DNA from: an uncultured Alphaproteobacteria bacterium
GTDB lineage: Bacteria > Pseudomonadota > Alphaproteobacteria > CASFRQ01 > SAAU01
Reading direction: 5' to 3'
NCBI GenBank assembly: GCA_949296785.1
Contig: CASFRQ010000140.1
Span: 1-10,540 of the forward strand
Length of the DNA: 10,540 nucleotides
Position numbers and translations under genes: made by a program. The notes beneath the pieces are model-generated. The model made no database searches. It was not told where the DNA came from and worked only from the letters and a program-made list of their open reading frames with translations. Shown here piece by piece: positions 5,625 through 10,540 of this stretch. The stretch's first letter is position 1. The number at the start of each line of letters is the position of its first letter.

Positions 5625-5757
5625 ATAAGGCAGGAGCATAACACACTTTTTCAAAATGTCAATCCTTCCGCCCTTTATCTCTTTTATTCCGTTTTCTTCA
5701 AATATTATGCATCTTTTTGCCAAGAGGCTCTTTTTCCTGCATACCTTCCTGCCTTAT
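5625..5757. repeat. 11-base inverted repeat arms flanking the lipoprotein promoter
   Basis: ATAAGGCAGGA at 5625-5635 is the exact reverse complement of TCCTGCCTTAT at 5747-5757. The first arm lies over the -10 and start of the lipoprotein promoter; the second is about 110 bases upstream. The core TTCCTGC also occurs on the plus strand at 5734-5740 and 5833-5839. The pattern suggests shared protein-binding sites, but no regulator is known. Confidence 0.45.
5635..5662 (-). promoter_or_regulatory. promoter of the small lipoprotein gene
   Basis: TTGACA (5662-5657), 16 bases, then TATGCT (5640-5635), with TG one base before the -10. Transcription should start near 5628, about 33 bases before the ATG. 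A TTCCTGC-type repeat arm (5625-5635) overlaps the -10 and start. Confidence 0.7.
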
Positions 5758-5848
5758 CAAAAAAGATAGAAACAGAGCAATCCATAATCCCTTCTTGCTT
5801 GTCGTTTATCTTTCAAGCACTATTTAACAAAATTCCTGCCAACCTATT

Positions 5849-7288
5849 TTACGGGAAAAATGAAAACTGCGATGTATCAGCGGGCAAGCTGTTTTTTACA
5901 TCCTGAAGAATAACCGCTTCCTCATCCAAAGCGATAACATCCTCCATTTCCAAAACCAAATCATCCGAACCGCCCGTAATATACGCCTTTAGATAAGCAT
6001 CCGACGGATTTCCCCAAATCATGCGGTGCGAATCGTCCGGATAATCATATTTTTTATACACCAGATCAAAAAAAGTCTTTTGGCGTTGGTCACGGACTTC
6101 CTGATCTCGAGGGGAACTCCCTAAAGAATTATCCCCCTTGCTGACATACACAATTTTAGAACACCCGTTCCCTTTAAAAGGCGTTGTAAAATATAAGGTT
6201 ACCTTTTCCTTGGTTTTCTTCTTTTCAAATTGCAGTTCGGAAACATAATAAACATTATTTTCCCTGGCCAGCCGGACTTTACAGTTTTCAACGGCGCGCA
6301 ACTGATAAATCCCCTGCTTGCGGCAGGCGACATCGTACGGTACCTGCAAAATTTCCGGAATACTGTAAATCTCGCGCGTTAAGGAAAATCCTTTATTTTC
6401 GGCAATGTCATAAGCACGCGCCGCCGGCATTTTCAAAGTAAAGCCCAAAATATCCAAAGGATAAACATCCGTTGCTTTGCCGAACAAAGTTTTATAAGAA
6501 TCATCATCAAAAGAATCGGAAACAGTTTCCTCGGTCTGAGAAGCTCTTCCTTCGCTTTCGGCGGAAGCAAGACTTTCCTTTTCATCCGAGTTTTCCTTTA
6601 CGGCAGCAACGCTTTCCTCCTTTTTAGGCGCAGAGGATTTGGAAGAAGAAAGCATCTCTTTCAGTTTTCTTTGCCTTGGGGTCATTACTTTTTGCTGCTC
6701 ATTTTTTTCCGTCAAAGATTTGATTTCAAATTCTGAAGGCAACAACTGCATCTGCATGAATGAAGAGTCCGAATCTTTTCCTTTAAAAACATCCTCCCCG
6801 CCCTCCTGGGAAGAAGCATCTGAAAGCGCGCCGCTTCCCTCCACCTGACGCGCATGGGACTCAAGAACTTTTCTTTCTTCGTCCGTCAAATCAGGCAAAG
6901 AAGACAAATCAAAATCAAGTTCAATCGGCTGCGCTGTTTGAGCGACCGGCGCCGACTGCGCGGTGGAAGTCTCGGTTAAAGAAGCGGACGCCCCCTCTTT
7001 TCCGGAAACGCTCGGCGTCTGGTTAATTCTTGGTAACTCCCTGGATCGCGGAGGAGGTTCTTGTGCCGGCAAATCCACCTTGACGGAAGGAAAAGGAGGC
7101 GGCAAAATTTCCAAAGAGGAAAGAGGCTCCGCATTAGAACCGATATACGGCGGCGCTTTTCCGCCCTCTTCTTCAACCGGTTCATCATCCAAAGAAAACA
7201 AAGGAATATCTACCTCTTGAGAGAAAGAAGGGGCCGACGAGACAAAGACGCTCAGAAAAAAAGGCAAAAAAAACAAAATCAGCTTCAT
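5849..7288 (-). CDS. secreted, largely disordered protein of unknown function
   Basis: A 479-residue protein I do not recognise. It opens with a Sec-type signal peptide (MKLILFFLPFFLSVFVSSA, cleavage probably near 19-23), so it should act in the periplasm or beyond. Residues about 24-265 are low in complexity: acidic, Pro-, Ser-, Ala- and Glu-rich, probably disordered, with a short basic segment MTPRQRKLKEML at 202-213. The last part (about 270-455) looks folded, with LGFTLKMPAARAYDIAENKGF, three Cys (322, 336, 376) and RMIWGNPSDAY near 422-432. Cys322 and Cys336 may form a disulfide. GGAAAG lies about five bases before the ATG. The gene is divergent from the LOG gene and has its own promoter. 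I saw no clear terminator after it. Confidence 0.85.
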   Translation of the reverse strand: MKLILFFLPFFLSVFVSSAPSFSQEVDIPLFSLDDEPVEEEGGKAPPYIGSNAEPLSSLEILPPPFPSVKVDLPAQEPPPRSRELPRINQTPSVSGKEGASASLTETSTAQSAPVAQTAQPIELDFDLSSLPDLTDEERKVLESHARQVEGSGALSDASSQEGGEDVFKGKDSDSSFMQMQLLPSEFEIKSLTEKNEQQKVMTPRQRKLKEMLSSSKSSAPKKEESVAAVKENSDEKESLASAESEGRASQTEETVSDSFDDDSYKTLFGKATDVYPLDILGFTLKMPAARAYDIAENKGFSLTREIYSIPEILQVPYDVACRKQGIYQLRAVENCKVRLARENNVYYVSELQFEKKKTKEKVTLYFTTPFKGNGCSKIVYVSKGDNSLGSSPRDQEVRDQRQKTFFDLVYKKYDYPDDSHRMIWGNPSDAYLKAYITGGSDDLVLEMEDVIALDEEAVILQDVKNSLPADTSQFSFFP

Positions 7289-7319
7289 TTATTCTTTCCA
7301 AAAAATATTTTCTTGGGTT

Positions 7320-7345
7320 ATTATACTCAGTACGATAAAAAAAGA
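7320..7345 (-). promoter_or_regulatory. promoter of the secreted-protein gene
   Basis: A perfect TATAAT -10 lies at 7325-7320 on the minus strand, with a poor TTTC-type -35 about 17 bases upstream. Transcription would start near 7313, about 25 bases before the ATG. The divergent LOG gene must use overlapping DNA; its own promoter was not clear. Confidence 0.5.
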
Positions 7346-7371
7346 AACTAAAAAAAAGAAAAGGATTAAGA

Positions 7372-7965
7372 ATGTCTACGATTGAATCTATTTGTGTTTT
7401 TTGCGGCGGGTCTGACGGAAACGACCCTGTTTTTAAGCAGGAGGCATACCGCCTCGGCCAGATGCTGGCTCGTAACAATACCAAACTGATTTTCGGCGCC
7501 GGCGGAACCGGTCTGATGAATGCGGTATTCCGCGGTACAAAAGACGCGGGCGGCTATGTCGTCGGCGTTACCATCAAAAGTCTTTTTGATGTTGAAAAAC
7601 CCGATATTTCTCAGGAAGAGTTGGACGAATTTATGATTTTTAAAAGAATGTCCGATAGAAAAGTTTACATGTGCAAACAAGCCAGCGCCATGTGCATCCT
7701 GCCCGGCGGACTGGGAACTTTGGATGAGTTTTTTGAGATAATGACCTTGCGCCAGCTGAATATCAGCCGTCAACCGATTGTCCTCGTCAACATCAACGGT
7801 TTTTTCAATCCTGTTAAGATTCTTATTGATTCTTTCATTGAAAAGGGATTTATTAAACCTAAATTCGCAAATCTGTTTCAACTGGTGGACACTGTTGACG
7901 AAGTTCTCCCTTATATAGATCAAGAACTTCGGAAAATCTCTCAGAATGAAGACGTATGCGAATAG
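7372..7965 (+). CDS. LOG-family cytokinin riboside 5'-monophosphate phosphoribohydrolase
   Basis: A 197-residue member of the LOG (TIGR00730, 'lysine decarboxylase-like') family, Rossmann-like enzymes that hydrolyse nucleoside monophosphates, releasing the base and ribose 5-phosphate. Cytokinin nucleotides are the classic substrate; many bacterial members act on AMP and related compounds. The signature PGGLGTLDEFFE is at 111-122. The conserved Arg in the preceding helix is R96 (KRMSDRKVYM). VFCGGSDG (9-16) and GAGGTGLMNAV (42-52) form the nucleotide-binding loops. The old annotation as lysine decarboxylase is not supported. AAGGA lies six bases before the ATG. It is followed 31 bases later by mlaA in the same direction, probably one operon; no functional link is known. 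Confidence 0.92.
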   Translation: MSTIESICVFCGGSDGNDPVFKQEAYRLGQMLARNNTKLIFGAGGTGLMNAVFRGTKDAGGYVVGVTIKSLFDVEKPDISQEELDEFMIFKRMSDRKVYMCKQASAMCILPGGLGTLDEFFEIMTLRQLNISRQPIVLVNINGFFNPVKILIDSFIEKGFIKPKFANLFQLVDTVDEVLPYIDQELRKISQNEDVCE

Positions 7966-7996
7966 CCTGTAAGAATTTTTTAAGGAAAAACGTCTG

Positions 7997-8791
7997 ATGC
8001 TTTTAAAAAAGTTTATATTGATTTTCTTTTGCTGCGGATTCTATAGTTTTTTGATTTCTTGCGCCGCCGTCCCGACGGACCCGGCAGCGCGGAGGGAATA
8101 TGAGGCGACAAATGATCCTTTTGAACCTTTAAATCGTAAAATATTCGCTTTTAACATGACATTGGACGAGTATGTCTTGGAACCCGCGGCCAGAGGCTAC
8201 CGGTTTATTACCCCGAAAATTGTTAGAACCGGCGTCAGCAATGTCCTTTCCAATCTTTCGGAACCGCTGACTTTCGTCAATAATCTGCTGCAGTTTGAAT
8301 TTCAAAAATCAATTGAAACTTTAGGAAGGTTTGTCACAAACTCTCTTTTGGGTATCGGCGGAATTTTTGATGTCGCCTCCAATATCGGCGTCCCTTCTCA
8401 CAAAACAAACTTTTCCGAAACATTTGCTGTCTGGGGTTTCGGAGAAGGTCCGTACCTTGTCATTCCTTTTATCGGTTCGGCGAATGTCCGGACAACTTTT
8501 GGTATGGCGGCAAGCTTCTTTGATGACCCGCTTTATTATGTCGCCAAAAACAACGATCTTGAAATCTGGTACTATGTTAAAGAAGGCGTCCAAGTCGTCG
8601 CCGATCGCGAAGCTGGCTTAGATATCATAGATTCGTACAAAAAAGATTCTTTGGATTTTTATGCCACCGTCCGGACAATTTTCCAGCAAAACCAAAGAAA
8701 ATTGACGGAAGGAGACACTTCTCAGGAAAACACGACGCCTAGTTATGAATTTGATTTCCCGGCAGGGGACGAAGAGTTTGACGCGGAATAA
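7997..8791 (+). CDS. mlaA: outer-membrane lipoprotein MlaA (VacJ)
   Basis: MlaA is the outer-membrane part of the Mla pathway, which removes misplaced phospholipids from the outer leaflet and hands them to MlaC. The 264-residue protein has a signal peptide and lipobox LISC, with Cys22 as the lipidation site. The family pattern follows: NDPFEPLNRKIFAFN (39-53), then SNLSEPLTFVNNLLQ, and ETFAVWGFGEGPYLVIPFIG near 139-158. The last 60 residues are variable and acidic. AAGGA is ten bases from the ATG, rather far. It comes 31 bases after the LOG gene and 55 before mlaC. The inner-membrane transporter genes (mlaFED) are not in this window. Confidence 0.94.
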   Translation: MLLKKFILIFFCCGFYSFLISCAAVPTDPAARREYEATNDPFEPLNRKIFAFNMTLDEYVLEPAARGYRFITPKIVRTGVSNVLSNLSEPLTFVNNLLQFEFQKSIETLGRFVTNSLLGIGGIFDVASNIGVPSHKTNFSETFAVWGFGEGPYLVIPFIGSANVRTTFGMAASFFDDPLYYVAKNNDLEIWYYVKEGVQVVADREAGLDIIDSYKKDSLDFYATVRTIFQQNQRKLTEGDTSQENTTPSYEFDFPAGDEEFDAE

Positions 8792-8802
8792 AAAAGTATC
8801 AT

Positions 8803-8828
8803 TAAGATATAAATATAAGATATAAATA
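8803..8828 (+). repeat. perfect 13-base tandem repeat between mlaA and mlaC
   Basis: TAAGATATAAATA occurs twice in a row (8803-8815 and 8816-8828). Each copy contains TATAAA, so the repeat doubles a possible -10 element. No matching -35 was convincing. It may be replication slippage. Confidence 0.7.
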
Positions 8829-8846
8829 AAAGAAATGGGAGAAAAC

Positions 8847-9461
8847 ATGAAGAAACTTTTTACATTTATTTTACTGGCGGCGCTGATGCCCCGAATCGTC
8901 TTTGCTTCCGCCGATGAAAAAGCTGTCCTTTTTGTTAAGGAACTGACGGACAATGTTATTACGAATGTCCTGGAATCCAAAGAAAACCAGACGAAGAAAG
9001 AAGAAGATTTCAAAAAATACTTTACACAGGCATTGGATTTACCCGCGATTGGGCGTTTTGTTCTGGGAAGGTATTGGAGAAGCGCGGACAAAGAGCAAAG
9101 AGATGATTTTGTTCAAGTGTTTATGGACGCAACGACAAAGTCGTGGGGGGACAGGTTTAACCTTTACACGGGACAAAAACTGGAATTTCTGGGTTCTCGT
9201 TTGATGAACAACAATCCGGATCAGATTTATGTTGACAGCAAAATCATGGATAAAAAGTCTCCGGTGGAGGTTATCTGGCGTCTTCAGAAAAAAAAGGATT
9301 CATACAAAATTATAGATATCATTATTGAAAATGTCAGCATGGCATTGACATACAGAAACGAGTACAATGCTTTTTTGCAATCCCATAACGGGGATATCAA
9401 CGCTCTCATCACTCAAATCAAACAAAAAGGAACGGATACTCGGAAAAACGAAGAAAGTTAA
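8847..9461 (+). CDS. mlaC: periplasmic phospholipid carrier MlaC (Ttg2D family)
   Basis: MlaC shuttles phospholipids across the periplasm between outer-membrane MlaA and the inner-membrane MlaFEDB transporter. The protein has a signal peptide, MKKLFTFILLAALMPRIVFA, with cleavage after VFA (about residue 20). The mature part has the MlaC/Ttg2 pattern: helical start, FKKYFTQALDLPAIGRFVLGRYWRSADKEQRDDF (about 55-90), then VIWRLQKKKDSYKIIDIIIENVSMALTYRNEYNAFLQSHNGDINALITQI (about 140-190). I chose the ATG at 8847, with GGAG five to six bases upstream; an ATG four codons earlier (8835) has no such site. Length is 204 residues, normal. It is the last gene of the LOG-mlaA-mlaC unit, before a strong terminator. 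Confidence 0.94.
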   Translation: MKKLFTFILLAALMPRIVFASADEKAVLFVKELTDNVITNVLESKENQTKKEEDFKKYFTQALDLPAIGRFVLGRYWRSADKEQRDDFVQVFMDATTKSWGDRFNLYTGQKLEFLGSRLMNNNPDQIYVDSKIMDKKSPVEVIWRLQKKKDSYKIIDIIIENVSMALTYRNEYNAFLQSHNGDINALITQIKQKGTDTRKNEES

Positions 9462-9522
9462 TCCCGATAACCGGAAAGAATAACGAGGTTTGTCGTACTT
9501 TTTATTTCAAGTCTCTGTTCTA

Positions 9523-9562
9523 AAAAACGTCTTTTCTTTATTTTTTAAGAAAAGGCGTTTTT
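9523..9562. terminator. bidirectional terminator between convergent mlaC and acylphosphatase genes
   Basis: A stem of 16 pairs with one G-U (9523-9538 with 9547-9562) and an eight-base loop is flanked by A on the left and T on the right. It can end transcription from both directions: mlaC on plus and the acylphosphatase gene on minus. Confidence 0.9.
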
Positions 9563-9682
9563 AATTTTAAAAATTTTTCTGATTATATCCTGAAAACAGT
9601 CAGGAAGGAAAAGCCATAAAAAAGATGATTCTTGCCGCCGCAAATCCTTGCCTAAGGAAAGTGAATTTGCATCCGTTTCCTT

Positions 9683-9985
9683 TCAAACCGTATTGAGAGT
9701 CTGAAAATATCCCTGCTGTACGGGAGGAATGTCCGCACCGGCGTATGAAACCTCTTCCACACGGGAAACACGCGCCCACAAGGGGCCTTCTTTGCAAGCA
9801 GCAAAAAAAGCAGCCAAAGCCGGAGCCGCCCCTTCAGCCAAAACCTCCACCTCCCCCGAATGACGGTTACGTACCCAACCGGAAAGAGAAAGCTCCAAAG
9901 CTTTTCTTTTACAAAAAGAACGAAAACCGACATTCTGTACGCGTCCGGAAATCATTAAATGCATTTGCATAGGGGGAATCTCCAT
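9683..9985 (-). CDS. acyP: acylphosphatase
   Basis: A small enzyme that hydrolyses acyl phosphates such as carbamoyl phosphate. The signature GRVQNVGFR is at 14-22 with the catalytic Arg22; the second motif GWVRNRHSGEVEVLAEG gives the catalytic Asn40. The chosen start gives 100 residues, close to the usual 90-100. AAAGGA lies six bases before the ATG at 9985. An ATG at 9970 has GGAG nine bases upstream and is possible; a TTG at 10018 has no good site. The neighbouring minus-strand genes upstream are the doubtful ORF and the AsmA-like gene, perhaps in one unit. It ends near the terminator shared with mlaC. Confidence 0.92.
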   Translation of the reverse strand: MEIPPMQMHLMISGRVQNVGFRSFCKRKALELSLSGWVRNRHSGEVEVLAEGAAPALAAFFAACKEGPLWARVSRVEEVSYAGADIPPVQQGYFQTLNTV

Positions 9986-10014
9986 CAAAAGTCCTTTCAT
10001 ATTATCTTTTTTAA

Positions 10015-10287
10015 TCAAAGCTCTTCCATGATAAAATTCATCACGAGAGAAGAGGCTGAACCTCTGCGACGAGCTGCTGCAAGAGAAGAGACCGCAGGCA
10101 TGCGTAAAATCCCGATAACAGGAACAAAGCCAAGAGGGAAATGAAAAGAACCGGGAAACAGAAAAAATCTACAGAAGAAAAAAGTAAAAGACAACTGCAA
10201 AAAATTTCTGCAGGGAAGGACCGCCGCAAAAAAGAGTGAAAGAGATTGGCAAAGAACATCCCCCCAACGAACAGACAATCTTTCCAT
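10015..10287 (-). CDS. doubtful small hydrophobic ORF
   Basis: A 90-residue frame, MERLSVRWGDVLCQSLSLFF..., starts 13 bases after the stop of the upstream gene. GAGG lies six bases before its ATG, the best argument for it. It has one or two hydrophobic stretches and a basic C-terminus, and its end overlaps the TTG of the acylphosphatase frame. A second frame in the same DNA (10041-10259, 72 residues) has a cleaner membrane segment but a poor ribosome site. The DNA is T-rich on this strand, so hydrophobic reading frames are expected by chance. No family is recognised. Confidence 0.35.
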   Translation of the reverse strand: MERLSVRWGDVLCQSLSLFFAAVLPCRNFLQLSFTFFFCRFFLFPGSFHFPLGFVPVIGILRMPAVSSLAAARRRGSASSLVMNFIMEEL

Positions 10288-10300
10288 AACCCGCCTCGCC

Positions 10301-10540
10301 TTATTTTTTACCTTTTAAGAAAGAAGGTATTGATTTTAAAATACCCGTCCCAAAATCCTGAATATCATTAGATAGAGAAGGTTTCTTCGCTTCCTGTTCT
10401 TTTCCCTTCTGAGAAGAAGCGCTTCCACCGCCTTTTAACGCCGTTTCGCAGGGATTCGGGTCATCCGTCACCTGACGAAGAACCTCCTGCCCCACAACGG
10501 ATAAACCGGAAGTCATCACTCCCAGGCCGATTGTCGTCAA
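10301..10540 (-). CDS. C-terminal fragment, probable AsmA-family protein
   Basis: The last 79-80 codons of a gene that enters from the right edge. The sequence starts with a Gly/Leu-rich stretch, TIGLGVMTSGLSVVGQEVLRQV, then DDPNPCETALKGG, a charged linker, and ends GTGILKSIPSFLKGKK. A Gly-rich helix followed by 'DPNPC..AL' and a charged tail ending in a short amphipathic helix is what I would expect at the C-terminus of AsmA-type proteins, inner-membrane-anchored proteins linked to outer-membrane lipid transport. This is from recalled pattern only. No start is visible, and no terminator follows the stop; a ribosome site and the next ORF come 13 bases later. Confidence 0.5.
   Translation of the reverse strand: MTTIGLGVMTSGLSVVGQEVLRQVTDDPNPCETALKGGGSASSQKGKEQEAKKPSLSNDIQDFGTGILKSIPSFLKGKK

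Noticed and set aside
7366..7923. Minus-strand 185-codon ORF opposite the LOG gene
   Set aside because: It is the antisense shadow of a gene with clear motifs; no ribosome site.
8618..9091. Minus-strand 157-codon ORF opposite mlaA and mlaC
   Set aside because: Antisense shadow spanning the ends of two recognised genes, without homology-like motifs.
9600..9616. CAGGAAGGAAAAGCC resembling the SRP RNA GGAAGGAAGCAGCC motif
   Set aside because: The GCAG core is missing and flanking bases do not form the SRP RNA helix.
9625..9696. Plus-strand 23-codon ORF below the mlaC terminator
   Set aside because: The purine-rich AGGAAGGA is about 16 bases from the ATG, and the frame overlaps the end of the acylphosphatase gene.

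Overview
The window reads as an ordinary stretch of chromosome from a Gram-negative bacterium, most likely a low-GC alphaproteobacterium or close relative. The reasons are a ribosomal protein S9 with the long N-terminal extension common in alphaproteobacteria, an adjacent MlaA-MlaC lipid-transport pair, a class A RNase P RNA, several short secreted proteins and lipoproteins, and AT-rich intergenic DNA. I see no phage, transposon or CRISPR signs.

Layout, left to right. At 1-1170 on the minus strand lie the possible first codons of a gene leaving the window, a five-helix membrane protein of unknown function, and a compact unit of phased repeats, a 13-codon reading frame and a strong terminator. 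At 1170-2143 is rplM-rpsI (L13-S9), with start and stop overlapping as TAATG. Its promoter diverges from that of rnpB, the RNase P RNA, on the plus strand at 2337-2740. At 2745-3725 is nearly 1 kb without a credible protein gene; it holds a well-formed candidate small RNA on the minus strand (about 3326-3413). hisS follows on the minus strand (3730-5037), then a small lipoprotein gene and a 479-residue secreted, largely disordered protein, both minus.

At about 7300 the direction switches. A LOG-family phosphoribohydrolase, mlaA and mlaC form a likely plus-strand operon ending in a strong bidirectional terminator at 9523-9562. Converging on it from the right are acylphosphatase, a doubtful small membrane ORF, and the C-terminal end of a probable AsmA-like protein that runs off the right edge.

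The protein genes cover translation (S9, L13, HisRS, RNase P), outer-membrane lipid homeostasis (MlaA, MlaC, perhaps AsmA) and small housekeeping enzymes (LOG, acylphosphatase). I found no clear multi-gene undescribed system. The most interesting signals are non-coding or tiny: the phased TGTGAA repeats with the 13-codon ORF and terminator (933-1105), the candidate small RNA at 3326-3413, and the repeated TTCCTGC elements around the lipoprotein promoter. All family assignments come from reading motifs by eye; no database search was run.
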